Positions 8,983 through 18,904 of a DNA stretch of 64,000 nt are shown piece after piece (within the stretch, counting starts at the first letter, position 1; each line of letters opens with the position of its first letter). The notes under the pieces were generated by a model, which was not told the origin of the DNA, did no database searches, and saw only the letters and a program-made list of their open reading frames with translations. The stretch covers positions 1-64,000 of the forward strand of contig NZ_JACIJG010000003.1 of assembly GCF_014199265.1 (NCBI RefSeq), in the 5' to 3' direction. The stretch is from Brucella daejeonensis. GTDB taxonomy: Bacteria; Pseudomonadota; Alphaproteobacteria; Rhizobiales; Rhizobiaceae. The position numbers and the translations under genes were made by a program.

Positions 8983-10380
8983 TCAGAGCAACGTGCCGGA
9001 CAAAATGACCAGCGCCACGCTGAAATAAATCACCAGCCCCGTGACGTCGACAAGCGTCGCCACGAATGGCGCGGATGCGCTTGCCGGATCGAAGCCCAGC
9101 CTTTGCAGCACGAAAGGCAGCATGGAGCCGGTCAGCGAACCGAAGGTGACGATGCAGACCAGCGCCATGCCGACAGTGAACCCGACCAACATCCAGTGTT
9201 CGCCGTAATCGTAGATGCCGAGCGTCTGCCATGCGACGATGCGCAGAATGCCGATGCAACCCAGAAAACTGCCGAGCGCCAGACCGGAAGGGATTTCGCG
9301 TAGCGCGACGCGCCACCAGTCCTTGAGCCTGATTTCCTGCAAGGCCAGCGCGCGGATGATGAGCGAGGTCGCCTGCGAACCGGAATTGCCGCCCGAGGAC
9401 ATGATGAGCGGGATGAACAGCGTCAGCACCAGCGCCTTTTCCAGTTCTCCCTCGAAATACTGCATGGCGCTTGCCGTCAGCATTTCGCCGAGGAACAGAA
9501 TGCCGAGCCAGCCGGCGCGCTTTTTCAGCATCTCACCGAAGCCGAGCCGCATATAGGGCTTGTCCAGCGCCTCCATGCCGCCAAAGCGATAGGCGTCCTC
9601 GCTCGCTTCTTCCGTCATCGCGTCAAGCACGTCATCCACGGTCACGATGCCGATGATATGGCGGCCTTCATCGACCACCGGCACGGCCAGAAGGTCATGC
9701 TTGCGGAACAGGCGCGCTACCTCCTCGCGGCTTGCCAGCGGCGAAATGGTGATCGGCTCGTCGTCACGCGCAATCGACAGGATCGGCTCGTCGGGTTCAC
9801 GAATGATGAGGCGGCGCAGGCTGACCACGCCCTGCAAAACCCGTGTGATCGGGTCGATCACATAGATCGCATAGACCGTTTCACGCGTGCGCTCGACCTT
9901 GCGGATATGATCCAGCGTCTGCCCGACATTCCAGTTCGTCGGCACGGCAATGAATTCGATGGTCATGAGCGAACCCGCCGTATTCGGCGGATAGCCCATG
10001 AGCTTCTTCAGCGCGACCTTGGTTTCGGGCGCGAGAACGGGAAAGAGGCGCGCGCGGTCCTCGTCTTCCATGTCCTGAAAGACGTCGGTGGCGCGGTCCG
10101 CCGACATGCCGTCGAGCAGAAGGCTTGCGAGGCCGGGCGGGAGGGTTGCGAGGATTTCGGTCGCACGATGCAGTTCCGGCTGGTCGAGCAGGCGGATGGC
10201 ATCCTCGTGCGAAAGCTGCGCGGTGACGGCGACTGCATCATCGGCATCGAGTTCGTTGACGAGTTCCACCGCGTCGCCGGTACGCATATCCGCAATGCGG
10301 CTTGCGATGGCGGCGGCGGGAAGATCGGCAACATTGAGATCTTCCGCAAGGAAGTTGTTGTCGGGCTTGAGGCCGGTCAT
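8983..10380 (-). CDS. mgtE: Magnesium transporter MgtE
   Basis: A 465-residue Mg2+ channel/transporter of the inner membrane. The N-terminal superhelical domain (about 1-130) is followed by two CBS domains (about 135-260, with the DxHD-like turn FRKHDLLAVPVVDEGRHIIGI) and five membrane segments. The pore motif region is PLIMSSGGNSGSQA, and the last segment contains APFVATLVDVTGLVIYF. A start 15 codons further upstream is possible, but MTGLKPDNN has AGAAAGG at a good distance. N and CBS domains normally gate the pore by Mg2+ binding. No Mg-responsive leader was recognised upstream. Confidence 0.94.
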   Translation of the reverse strand: MTGLKPDNNFLAEDLNVADLPAAAIASRIADMRTGDAVELVNELDADDAVAVTAQLSHEDAIRLLDQPELHRATEILATLPPGLASLLLDGMSADRATDVFQDMEDEDRARLFPVLAPETKVALKKLMGYPPNTAGSLMTIEFIAVPTNWNVGQTLDHIRKVERTRETVYAIYVIDPITRVLQGVVSLRRLIIREPDEPILSIARDDEPITISPLASREEVARLFRKHDLLAVPVVDEGRHIIGIVTVDDVLDAMTEEASEDAYRFGGMEALDKPYMRLGFGEMLKKRAGWLGILFLGEMLTASAMQYFEGELEKALVLTLFIPLIMSSGGNSGSQATSLIIRALALQEIRLKDWWRVALREIPSGLALGSFLGCIGILRIVAWQTLGIYDYGEHWMLVGFTVGMALVCIVTFGSLTGSMLPFVLQRLGFDPASASAPFVATLVDVTGLVIYFSVALVILSGTLL

Positions 10381-10705
10381 GGGCTTGCCTTTCTGTCGAT
10401 CCGCCGTCGAAGGCAGACCGTGCAAGCCGACCGCGAGCGATCAGATCACGAACTGCCTTGACGGCTGAAACAATCGACTATGACTGTCGCTGGGCATAAG
10501 AGAATAAAACTCCGATTGAAATTGCCGCCACGGAAACTGGCAGCGGGCGTGATGTGCGCCCCGCGACCGCCAAAGTCAAGCCCTGCCGGAAAATGTAAAA
10601 CGCTTTTTCCCGAAAGCCGGTGTCAGCGGTTCGCGCCCCCTTGCCCGCCCGCGAGGCAGCGCCTAAGTCTGGTGCATATCGAAGCATTTGATCTGGAGCC
10701 TCATC

Positions 10706-12754
10706 ATGTCCGACAAGCCCGTTTATAATCATGCGCTGACCGAATGGAACGGACCGCTGGGCCTGCCGGATTTCACCGCTTTCAGGGATGACGATTTCGC
10801 GCCCGCTTTCGAGGCGGCGCTGGCGCGGGACCTAGCCGAAGTGGAAGCCGTCGCCGGAGCGAAGGACGAACCGACCATCGACAACACGCTGAAAGCCCTG
10901 CAACTGACCGGCAAGGCGCTCAAACGCGTCTCCGCCGTTTTCTGGATGCGCGCGGGCGCGCATACCAACAATGCGATCCAGGCGCTGGAACGCGAGATCG
11001 CGCCGAAAATGTCGCGTCATTATTCGCGCGTCATGATGGACCCGGCACTGTTCGCCCGCATCGACGCGCTTTACGAAAACCGCGACATGCTGGACCTCGA
11101 CATCGAAACGAAGCGCGTTCTGGAAAAGACCTGGAAGGGCTTTGTCCGGTCCGGCGCGAAGCTTGACGAGGCGGGCAAGACCGAGCTTGCCGCCATCAAT
11201 GAGAAGCTTGCCGGGCTTGGCGCGCGTTTCGGCCAGAACGTGCTGAAGGACGAGTCGGGCTGGGCGCTGTTCATCACCGACGAAGCCGACCTTGCCGGTC
11301 TGCCGGATTTCCTGAAAAACGCCATGCAGGGTGCTGCCACTGAACGCGGCAGGCCGGAGGCCTGGGCGGTCACGCTGTCGCGTTCGATTGTGGAACCATT
11401 CCTGTCCTTCTCGCAGAACCGTGCGCTCCGCGAACAGGCGTTCAGCGCCTGGGCGAAGCGCGGTGAAAATGGCGGCGAGACCGACAATCGCGACATTGTG
11501 CGCGAAATGGTGGAACTGCGCGAGCGCAAGGCGCATCTGCTCGGCTATGCCAATTTTGCCGCCTACAAGCTTGACGACACCATGGCCAAGACACCGAAGG
11601 CCGTCATGGACCTGCTCGAACCCGTATGGGACAAGGCGCGCGCCAAGGCGGCGGAGGAACAGGCCGAACTGGAGCGGCTGATCGCAGCCGATGGCGGCAA
11701 CCACAAGGTGGCGCCATGGGACTGGCGCTTCTACGCGGAAAAGCTGCGCGCCGAACGTTTCGCTTTCGACGAAGCCGAACTGAAGCCCTACCTGCAACTG
11801 GAGAAGATCGTCGAGGCCGCTTTCGACGTGGCGGGCCGCCTGTTCGGCATCCGCTTCGAGGAAAAGAAGGGCATAGCCGCATGGCACCCGGATGTACGGG
11901 TGTTTCAGGTATTCAATCCCGACGGCAGCGAACGCGGCCTTTTCCTCGGCGATTATTTCGCCCGCACCTCGAAGCGCTCCGGTGCATGGATGAGCGCGCT
12001 GCAATCGAGCCACAAGCTCGGCGACGGCCAGAAGCCGATCATCTATAACGTCATGAACTTCGCCAAGCCCAAGGCGGGCGAACCCGCCCTGCTCTCGCTC
12101 GACGACGCGCGCACGCTGTTCCATGAATTCGGTCATGCCCTGCACGGCCTTCTGTCGGACGTGACATGGCCCGCCGTTTCCGGCACCGCCGTCTCGCGCG
12201 ATTTCGTGGAACTGCCGTCGCAGCTTTACGAACACTGGCTGACCGTCCCGGCCGTGCTCGAAAAATATGCCGTGCACTACCGCACCGGCGACGCCATGCC
12301 GAAGGCGCTGTTGGAGAAGGTTCTGGCCGCACGCACCTTCAATGCCGGTTTCGATACGGTCGAATTCACCTCTTCGGCGCTCGTGGACATGGCTTTCCAT
12401 ACGGGCGCGGAAAAGATTGCCGATCCGCTGGCATTCGAAGCGCAGACCCTGTCGAAACTTTCAATGCCGGATGCAATCGTCATGCGTCACCGCACACCGC
12501 ATTTCACGCACGTATTTTCCGGCGACGGTTATTCGGCGGGCTATTATTCCTATATGTGGTCGGAAGTGCTCGACGCCGATGCCTTCTCGGCATTCGAGGA
12601 AACGGGCGACGCCTTCAACCCCGAACTGGCGGCGAAGCTGAAGCAGCACATCTATTCGGCAGGCGGAAGCCGTGACCCGGAAGAGCTTTACAAGGCCTTC
12701 CGCGGCAAGATGCCGACGCCGGACGCCATGATCGAAAAACGCGGCCTTAACTAG
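10706..12754 (+). CDS. M3-family oligopeptidase (oligopeptidase A / peptidyl-dipeptidase Dcp type)
   Basis: A 682-residue cytoplasmic zinc metallopeptidase (thimet oligopeptidase family) that degrades short peptides. The zinc-binding HEFGHALHG lies around residue 473, and the downstream SRDFVELPSQ supplies the third ligand. The start MSDKPVYNH (10706) is preceded by GGAG; a start 6 codons upstream is less likely. Length agrees with Dcp and PrlC; which of the two it is cannot be settled by eye. The stop codon lies inside a CTAGTGTGG string that resembles the end of the local CTAG repeats. Confidence 0.93.
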   Translation: MSDKPVYNHALTEWNGPLGLPDFTAFRDDDFAPAFEAALARDLAEVEAVAGAKDEPTIDNTLKALQLTGKALKRVSAVFWMRAGAHTNNAIQALEREIAPKMSRHYSRVMMDPALFARIDALYENRDMLDLDIETKRVLEKTWKGFVRSGAKLDEAGKTELAAINEKLAGLGARFGQNVLKDESGWALFITDEADLAGLPDFLKNAMQGAATERGRPEAWAVTLSRSIVEPFLSFSQNRALREQAFSAWAKRGENGGETDNRDIVREMVELRERKAHLLGYANFAAYKLDDTMAKTPKAVMDLLEPVWDKARAKAAEEQAELERLIAADGGNHKVAPWDWRFYAEKLRAERFAFDEAELKPYLQLEKIVEAAFDVAGRLFGIRFEEKKGIAAWHPDVRVFQVFNPDGSERGLFLGDYFARTSKRSGAWMSALQSSHKLGDGQKPIIYNVMNFAKPKAGEPALLSLDDARTLFHEFGHALHGLLSDVTWPAVSGTAVSRDFVELPSQLYEHWLTVPAVLEKYAVHYRTGDAMPKALLEKVLAARTFNAGFDTVEFTSSALVDMAFHTGAEKIADPLAFEAQTLSKLSMPDAIVMRHRTPHFTHVFSGDGYSAGYYSYMWSEVLDADAFSAFEETGDAFNPELAAKLKQHIYSAGGSRDPEELYKAFRGKMPTPDAMIEKRGLN

Positions 12755-12761
12755 TGTGGTT

Positions 12762-13628
12762 TCAATTCAATACGGAAACGCTCACCGTTCGGCCTGCGAC
12801 GAGGTGGACGTTTTCAGGCACGTTTTCGAGCTTGACCCGCACCGGCACACGCTGCGCGAGGCGCACCCAGTTGAAGGTTGGCGACACATTGGCGAGGAGG
12901 CTGGAGGAATCGCTGCGTTCGCGATCCTCGATGCCGCCCGCAATGCCTTCTACCCTGCCGGTGAGCCGGGCCTTGCTGCCCATGATATCGACCACGACCG
13001 GATCGCCGATCCGAATGCGCTCGAGCTTGTTCTCCTCGAAATAACCGGCGACGTAGAAGGAATCCGTATCGACCAGCGCTGTCACGGGCGAACCTGCGGA
13101 AACATAGTCGCCGGGTTGCAGCGAGAAGTTCGTGATGACGCCGTTGACCGGCGCCTTGACCGAGGAACGGTCCAGATTGAGCGCGGCAAGATCGCGGTCG
13201 AGTTGCGCCTGACGATAGGCGGCTTCGGCTTGCTGCGCTGTCGTTTCGACCTGCTCCAGCTTCTGGCGCGTCACGGTGGTGTCGTTGAGCTGGCGATAGC
13301 GGACAAGATCGCGATTGGCCATGTCGAGCGCGGCCTTGCTGCTGTCCACCTTCGCTTCCGCCGTCTGCAAGGCGAGCCTGTAGCGCGCCTGGTCGATGCG
13401 GAAGATCACGTCTCCCTGATGAACCGGCTGGTTGTCATGCACCATCACCTCGCCGACGAGACCGGAAACGTCCGGTGCGAGACGCACCACGTCGGCGCGA
13501 ATCTTGCCGTCGCGCGTCCACGGCGCATTCATGTAGTAGTCCCACAGGTGCCAGCCGAGCAGACCCGCCATGGCAACCATGGCGACGGTGAGAAGGACCC
13601 GGCCGGAATAGGCAAAGAGCTTTTTCAT
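12762..13628 (-). CDS. HlyD/AaeA-type membrane fusion protein of an efflux pump
   Basis: A 288-residue periplasmic adaptor with one N-terminal membrane anchor (about 9-27), a biotinyl-lipoyl half (VRLAPDVSGLVGEVMVHDNQPVHQGDVIFRID), a short coiled coil and the second lipoyl half (VKAPVNGVITNFSLQPGDYVSAG). It matches AaeA of the p-hydroxybenzoate efflux system. It overlaps the DUF1656 gene by ATGA at 13625-13628, so it is the last gene of the marR-FUSC-DUF1656-HlyD operon. The exported compound is probably an aromatic acid, by analogy. Confidence 0.9.
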   Translation of the reverse strand: MKKLFAYSGRVLLTVAMVAMAGLLGWHLWDYYMNAPWTRDGKIRADVVRLAPDVSGLVGEVMVHDNQPVHQGDVIFRIDQARYRLALQTAEAKVDSSKAALDMANRDLVRYRQLNDTTVTRQKLEQVETTAQQAEAAYRQAQLDRDLAALNLDRSSVKAPVNGVITNFSLQPGDYVSAGSPVTALVDTDSFYVAGYFEENKLERIRIGDPVVVDIMGSKARLTGRVEGIAGGIEDRERSDSSSLLANVSPTFNWVRLAQRVPVRVKLENVPENVHLVAGRTVSVSVLN

Positions 13629-13834
13629 AACGGTATTCCATTGAGAACGATGGCGGCGGCGCCGAGAATGCAGAAATACATGGCGGTATCGAACAGGGGG
13701 CGATGCCAGACGAAACGGTAGAAACGCACACGGGCAAGAAGCCGCTGCATGAGCGTGTTGGCGAAATAGGCGCCGAGCGCCAGCACGCCGAGGGTCGGAA
13801 TATAGATTCCGTATATGTCGAGTTCAGGTTGCAT
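13625..13834 (-). CDS. DUF1656 (AaeX-like) small membrane protein
   Basis: A 69-residue protein with two hydrophobic segments (about 10-30 and 47-67) and the conserved ELDIYGIYIPTLGVLAL start. DUF1656 proteins sit between the FUSC and HlyD genes of Aae-type efflux systems and probably belong to the pump. The ATG is 20 bases after the FUSC stop. The frame is open further upstream, but that part overlaps the FUSC gene and is not coding. Confidence 0.88.
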   Translation of the reverse strand: MQPELDIYGIYIPTLGVLALGAYFANTLMQRLLARVRFYRFVWHRPLFDTAMYFCILGAAAIVLNGIPL

Positions 13835-13853
13835 CACTGTTTCACATGGTTGT

Positions 13854-15947
13854 TCAGGCGGCTTGCGGCAGTTCCAGCCGCGGACGCGGCGGCAGGGCAA
13901 AAGGCGGAGCCTTGGGGAAAAGGTTGAAGCGAAGCGCGACCAGCGCCATCCGTGTGCGTCTGGCCACCGTGGGCGAGCCGCTTTCGATAATTGTCGTGAT
14001 CGCACCGTCGATGGAGGCGAGCAGCTTCCTGTCGATCTCGTCCGCCTCGTGTGGCCTGTTCGACAGGGCGCGGTAATGCGCGCCCACACCGTCCAGCACC
14101 TCATCGACCGCCATGCGGCAGGACGAAGGCAGCTTGGAGCGATATTGCTGGAGGTCGATGATGTTCATCCCGTTGCGCAGGTCCCGCAGCAGGTCCACCT
14201 TCGCCACATCGGAAGAACGCACTGTTGCCAGACGCGGCGTCATCATGCCGATGCGGTCGATCATGCGCAGCAGGAGGCGGTTCATGCGCTGGCGGCGATG
14301 ACGGTCGGGGCGGCGTTCGGCGGCAAGCGCGATATCGTGCCAGCCGGCCTTGATCAGGCGGCGCACGCTCCATTCCGCGCCGACCGAACGCACGATGGAG
14401 GTCACGACGGCAGCGATGACGATGCCCAGCACCGTGGCCAGATTGGCATTGGCGAAGCTCACGAAATCATGCGTCAGGTGTCCTTGCAGCATCAGCATGT
14501 TCGGCAGGTTCACGCACAGGACCATGCCGAGCAGAAACCGCGACGGAATCGCCAGAAGCAGACCTGCGGGCACCAGAAACAGGCCCAGAACCAGCACCAG
14601 CGGAAAGAAACCGTCCACCAGGGGCAGGAGCGCGAATTCAAACACGAAGGCTGCGGCGATCACGATCAGGAGCAGCCAGTTGAACTTGCGCATGACCGGA
14701 ACCGGATCGTCCGTGGTCGCGAAGATGCAGCAGAAGATGCCCGCCATCATGGCCGCGGCGCTGCCCTGCGACCAGCCGGTCGCGATCCAGAATGCCGTCG
14801 CGATGCAGGTCGCCAGAAAGGCGGAAAAGCCCGACAGGAAAGCCATGCCGAAATCGCGGTGTCTGGGCCGCCCCTTCAGATGCGCGTCATAACGGCGCCA
14901 GCGCAGCGAATGGCGCGAGCCGGAGAGAATATCCTGGCGCAGCGTGATGCAATCGCTCCATATCTGGACCAGATCGCGGACACGCGCCGCCACGTTGAAC
15001 GGCAGAAGCTCGCCCCAGCTCGACGCATCCCCGCCGTGCCGGTCGATTTCCTCGATCAGTCGCAGCAGCGCGGCGCGGCGCTCCTCGGAGAGGTTTTCTC
15101 CGCTCTCGATCCATGAGCAGGCCTCATCCAGCAATTTCTGGACAGCCGGATGCCAGGGCTTTTCAGTCTCGCCCGGCTTCAGCGCAAGCACGTCTTGCAG
15201 GCTCGATATGATCGGCAGTACCGCCACCATGCGCTGTTGCAGCACATGAAGCAGCGTTCCGACATTTCTGATCGAGGACGTGTCGTAGGCGACATGGGTG
15301 GTCAGGTTGCGCAGTTCCAGCGCATCGGCGGCAAGGCGCTGGCGGTCGCGCAGGAATTCCGGCGTCGCGCCCTCCCCGCGCATACTTGCAACCACGAGCT
15401 TCGCCCCGTCGCGCAGCCAGTTGTCGATGCGCGCCACCAGCACCGGCCCGCTATGGCGCGGGAAGACGATGCGGTTGACGACGGCGGCGCAGATGATGCC
15501 GACGGCTATTTCTTCCACGCGGCCGACCGCATAGTCGAATGTCGTTTCGGGCGCGGAGACGACCGCAAAGCTTGCAATGGCGACGGTATAGCCTGCCAGC
15601 ATGAAGAGATAGCTGCGCGGCGTGCCGTCGAGCAGGCTGACGACAAGGCAAAGCCCCATCCAAAGCCCGATGGCCAGCGTGAGAATCTCCGGCGAGTTGA
15701 CCAGATGCGGAACGAAGACAATCGTCACCGCACCGCCGATGATCGTTCCTATCAAGCGATAGAAACCCTTTGACGTGGTGGCGCCCGACAGCGGATGCGC
15801 AACGATATAGACCGCCGCGATGGACCAGTACGGATTGGGCAGGTCCGCCATCAGGCCAATCCACAAGGCGAGCATGGCCGCAGCGAAGGTCTTCAGCGAA
15901 AAGACCACGTCCCAGAATTTCGGTGTTGTTTCGGCCAGCTTCGTCAT
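13854..15947 (-). CDS. FUSC-family aromatic-acid exporter, inner-membrane subunit (AaeB-like)
   Basis: A 697-residue protein with two sets of about 5-6 membrane segments (N-terminal 15-170 and central 355-510) separated by soluble regions, the classic FUSC/ArAE architecture. It starts SLKTFAAAMLALWIGLMADLPNPYWSIAAVYI, which is the conserved FUSC opening. It partners the DUF1656 and HlyD proteins. Expression is probably set by the MarR repressor encoded 52 bases upstream. Confidence 0.92.
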   Translation of the reverse strand: MTKLAETTPKFWDVVFSLKTFAAAMLALWIGLMADLPNPYWSIAAVYIVAHPLSGATTSKGFYRLIGTIIGGAVTIVFVPHLVNSPEILTLAIGLWMGLCLVVSLLDGTPRSYLFMLAGYTVAIASFAVVSAPETTFDYAVGRVEEIAVGIICAAVVNRIVFPRHSGPVLVARIDNWLRDGAKLVVASMRGEGATPEFLRDRQRLAADALELRNLTTHVAYDTSSIRNVGTLLHVLQQRMVAVLPIISSLQDVLALKPGETEKPWHPAVQKLLDEACSWIESGENLSEERRAALLRLIEEIDRHGGDASSWGELLPFNVAARVRDLVQIWSDCITLRQDILSGSRHSLRWRRYDAHLKGRPRHRDFGMAFLSGFSAFLATCIATAFWIATGWSQGSAAAMMAGIFCCIFATTDDPVPVMRKFNWLLLIVIAAAFVFEFALLPLVDGFFPLVLVLGLFLVPAGLLLAIPSRFLLGMVLCVNLPNMLMLQGHLTHDFVSFANANLATVLGIVIAAVVTSIVRSVGAEWSVRRLIKAGWHDIALAAERRPDRHRRQRMNRLLLRMIDRIGMMTPRLATVRSSDVAKVDLLRDLRNGMNIIDLQQYRSKLPSSCRMAVDEVLDGVGAHYRALSNRPHEADEIDRKLLASIDGAITTIIESGSPTVARRTRMALVALRFNLFPKAPPFALPPRPRLELPQAA

Positions 15948-15999
15948 GGTTTCGGGGGCACCGGTTCAATGCATTGCATCTTTCCGGTCAGAAAGCCGA

Positions 16000-16440
16000 T
16001 CAGAAAGACTGCGTTTGAAGTTTCTCATTCAGCCTGCGCAGCACTTCCATGGCGGCATCGACCGAATCGGCATCGAGATCGCCAAGAAACAATGCGCGAA
16101 GACGCGCCGCCGACTTTTCCACCTCGGCGGCAAGCGCGCGGCCGTCTTCTGTCAGTTGAATGAGCCTGATGCGACGATCGGCATCGTCGGCGACACGCTG
16201 GATCAGGCCGTCCTTTTCCAGCTCATCGACGACCCGGACAATCGTCGCCCCCTCGATGCCAACGCGTTCGGCCAGCATACCCTGGGGGATACGATCTCCA
16301 CGCCGCAGGAGGATCATCAGCGGTATGGCTTTCGCATCCGAAAGACCATGTTCCGCCATCGCCGCGTCAAACGCTTTCCGCCAGCCTCTGGCGGTGCTTG
16401 CAAGAAGCGGTGCGAACTCGACCCATGCCTGTTTCATCAT
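16000..16440 (-). CDS. MarR-family transcriptional regulator of the FUSC efflux operon
   Basis: A 146-residue winged-helix protein. The recognition region is MLAERVGIEGATIVRVVDELEKDGLI and the wing is DADRRIRLIQLTEDG. It is first gene of the efflux operon, so it is likely an autorepressor released by an aromatic ligand. Inverted ATAGAT/ATCTAT sites lie just upstream of its start. The start could be either of two adjacent ATG codons (16440 or 16437). Confidence 0.9.
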   Translation of the reverse strand: MMKQAWVEFAPLLASTARGWRKAFDAAMAEHGLSDAKAIPLMILLRRGDRIPQGMLAERVGIEGATIVRVVDELEKDGLIQRVADDADRRIRLIQLTEDGRALAAEVEKSAARLRALFLGDLDADSVDAAMEVLRRLNEKLQTQSF

Positions 16441-16450
16441 ATCATTCCAT

Positions 16451-16493
16451 TCAAATAGATAGCTTCATATCTATATGGATACAATCTATTTGA
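16451..16493. promoter_or_regulatory. Candidate MarR operator with nested inverted repeats
   Basis: TCAAATAGAT (16451-16460) and ATCTATTTGA (16484-16493) are exact inverted repeats. A further ATCTAT lies at 16469-16474, giving three half-sites in 43 bases, 10 bases upstream of the marR start. This is typical of autoregulated MarR promoters. The assignment is inference. Confidence 0.55.
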
Positions 16494-16622
16494 TTACAAC
16501 CCGCCTCGCTTGTTCATCAATTGTTTGTGTAGGATTGCCGCGAAAAACATCGTCATGATTGTGGATGGCTGCGTCGCCAAGGCGCTTGACCGCCGCCCCC
16601 GCCCTCTGCCATCGATGCAGCC

Positions 16623-17369
16623 ATGCGCGCAAATTACAGAATGCAGAGACTTTACGTGGAAAACGACCTCGCGGCCGGTGCGCCGGTCGAGGCCGGTCCA
16701 CAGGCGGCTCATTATCTTTCACACGTCCTGCGGCTGAAGGACGGCGATGAAATCCTCGCCTTCAACGGACGTGACGGCGAATGGAAGGCACGGCTCAGGC
16801 CGGAAGGCAAGAAGCGGCTTTTTCTGGAACCGATCGAGCAGACCCGCCCGCAACCGGCCCCGAGCGACCTCGTCTATTGTTTCGCACCCCTGAAACAGGG
16901 GCGGCTCGATTACATGGTCCAGAAGGCCGTGGAGATGGGCGCGGGCGTGCTGCAACCCGTCATCACGCAGCACACGCAGGTGCCGAAGCTCGGGGTAGAC
17001 CGGATCCGGGCCAACGCTATCGAGGCCGCCGAACAATGCGGCGTCCTCTCCCTTCCCGAATGCCGCGATGCGGTGCGCTTCGACCGTTTCATCGACCAGT
17101 GGGACACATCCCGCCGCCTGATCTTCTGCGACGAGGGCCATGAATCGGACAATCCGCTCGCCATCCTGCAAGGGTTGAAGCCCGGCCCCGTCGGTCTTCT
17201 GATCGGACCGGAGGGCGGTTTTTCGGAGGACGAACGCCAGACGCTCAGGCGTCTTCCTTTCGTCACCGCCATTCCGCTCGGACCGCGAATCCTGCGGGCC
17301 GATACCGCTGCCGTCGCCGCCATGGCTCTGGTACAATCCGTGCTCGGCGACTGGGGAAATGTGGAATGA
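16623..17369 (+). CDS. rsmE: 16S rRNA (uracil-1498-N3)-methyltransferase RsmE
   Basis: A 248-residue SPOUT methyltransferase that methylates U1498 of 16S rRNA. The N-terminal PUA-like part ([23 protein letters not shown]) is followed by the knotted domain with [14 protein letters not shown] and [14 protein letters not shown], the cofactor-binding signature. Start MRANYRMQR is usual for Rhizobiales. It is divergent from the marR efflux operon. Confidence 0.95.
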   Translation: MRANYRMQRLYVENDLAAGAPVEAGPQAAHYLSHVLRLKDGDEILAFNGRDGEWKARLRPEGKKRLFLEPIEQTRPQPAPSDLVYCFAPLKQGRLDYMVQKAVEMGAGVLQPVITQHTQVPKLGVDRIRANAIEAAEQCGVLSLPECRDAVRFDRFIDQWDTSRRLIFCDEGHESDNPLAILQGLKPGPVGLLIGPEGGFSEDERQTLRRLPFVTAIPLGPRILRADTAAVAAMALVQSVLGDWGNVE

Positions 17370-17468
17370 AGTTCTCCTGACTTCCATGTTCAATGAAATT
17401 GACTTGCGGAATTTGACAAATTTGTCCAATCACGCTGAAAAGCGATAAATCGACCAGGGACGGACTGC

Positions 17469-18842
17469 ATGGCGCGCGATACGACTGATGAAACGGCACT
17501 GACGGGCGTAGAGCAGCTCGCAACCTATCTGGCCGGTGGCTGCAAGCCCAAGGATGCGTGGCGCATCGGCACCGAACACGAGAAATTCCCGTTCTACAAA
17601 GCCGATAACAGCCCTGTTCCCTATGAAGGGTCGCGCGGCATCAAAGCCATACTGGAGGGTATGCAGGCGAAGCTCGGCTGGGAGCCGATCATCGATGAAG
17701 GCAAGATCATCGGACTGGTGGAACCCACGGGACAGGGCGCGATTTCGCTTGAACCCGGTGGCCAGTTCGAACTTTCCGGCGCGCCGCTTACCTCCATTCA
17801 CCAGACCTGCCGCGAAATGAATGCGCATCTGAGCCAGGTACGCGAAATCGCCGAACCGCTGGGCATCTGTTTTCTTGGCGTCGGCGGCAGCCCGAAATGG
17901 ACGCTGGCCGAAACGCCCATCATGCCAAAGTCGCGCTACAAGATCATGACCAACTACATGCCGAAAGTCGGTCATGAAGGTCTGGACATGATGTATCGCA
18001 CCTCGACCATTCAGGTTAATCTCGATTTCTCGTCCGAGCGCGACATGCGCCGCAAGATGCAGGTTTCGATGAAACTGCAATCGGTGGCAACGGCGCTTTT
18101 CGCAAGCTCGCCCTTCACGGAAGGCAAGCCGAACGGCCTTCTGTCCTGGCGCTCCAACATCTGGCGCGACACGGACAACCAGCGTTCCGGCGTGCTTCCC
18201 TTCGTCTTCTCGGAAAATTTCGGTTTTGCCGATTATGTCGAATGGGCGCTCGACGTGCCGATGTATTTCATCCTGCGCGACGGCCATTATCACGACTGCA
18301 CGCATGTAACCTTTCGCCAGTTCATGAATGGCGCGCTGAAAGGCGAAGTGAGCGATCCGGTGCCCAATATGGGCGACTGGACCAACCATCTTTCGACGCT
18401 TTTCCCGGAAGTCCGCCTGAAGCGCTTCCTGGAAATGCGCGGCGCGGACGGCGGTCCATGGCGCCGCATCTGCGCCCTTCCCGCCTATTGGGTCGGCCTG
18501 CTTTACGACGAGGAGGCCCTGACCGCCGCCGAACTCCTGACCAAGGACTGGACCTATGAGGAAGTTCTGGCGCTTCGCAACGAGGTTCCGGTGAAGGCGC
18601 TGAACACGAGCTTCCGTGGCAAGCCGCTGGAACAGATCGCGCGTGAAACGCTGAAAATCTCGCGTCTGGGCCTGCTGAACCGCAAGAAGCTCAACAGCGA
18701 CGGTTATGACGAGACGCATTTCCTCGCGCCGCTGGAAGAAATCGTCGCCGCGGGCGTCACCGATGCCGAACGTATGCTGAAAGCCTATCACAGCGTCTGG
18801 GCGGGTTCGGTCGATCCGATCTTCCTCGAATATGCCTATTGA
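17469..18842 (+). CDS. gshA: Glutamate-cysteine ligase (plant/alphaproteobacterial type)
   Basis: A 457-residue GCS2-family enzyme, the first step of glutathione synthesis (glutamate + cysteine + ATP). WRIGTEHEKF, SLEPGGQFELSG and GVGGSPKW are the conserved active-site stretches of the class shared by plants and alphaproteobacteria; YRTSTIQVNLDFSSE follows. CCAGGGACGG precedes the ATG. It is monocistronic, with a terminator shared with the converging L,D-transpeptidase. Confidence 0.93.
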   Translation: MARDTTDETALTGVEQLATYLAGGCKPKDAWRIGTEHEKFPFYKADNSPVPYEGSRGIKAILEGMQAKLGWEPIIDEGKIIGLVEPTGQGAISLEPGGQFELSGAPLTSIHQTCREMNAHLSQVREIAEPLGICFLGVGGSPKWTLAETPIMPKSRYKIMTNYMPKVGHEGLDMMYRTSTIQVNLDFSSERDMRRKMQVSMKLQSVATALFASSPFTEGKPNGLLSWRSNIWRDTDNQRSGVLPFVFSENFGFADYVEWALDVPMYFILRDGHYHDCTHVTFRQFMNGALKGEVSDPVPNMGDWTNHLSTLFPEVRLKRFLEMRGADGGPWRRICALPAYWVGLLYDEEALTAAELLTKDWTYEEVLALRNEVPVKALNTSFRGKPLEQIARETLKISRLGLLNRKKLNSDGYDETHFLAPLEEIVAAGVTDAERMLKAYHSVWAGSVDPIFLEYAY

Positions 18843-18874
18843 ACGCCTATCGGGTATCGAGGTTCCGCAAATGA

Positions 18875-18904
18875 AAAGGGCGCGATCACCGCGCCCTTTC
18901 TTTT
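18875..18904. terminator. Bidirectional terminator between gshA and L,D-transpeptidase gene
   Basis: Arms AAAGGGCGCG / CGCGCCCTTT around ATCAC, followed by TCTTTTC on the + strand. Confidence 0.8.

Noticed and set aside
12751-12775. CTAGTGTGG at the end of the oligopeptidase gene as another palindromic element
   Set aside because: Only about ten bases match the element end and there is no second arm; too short to call.
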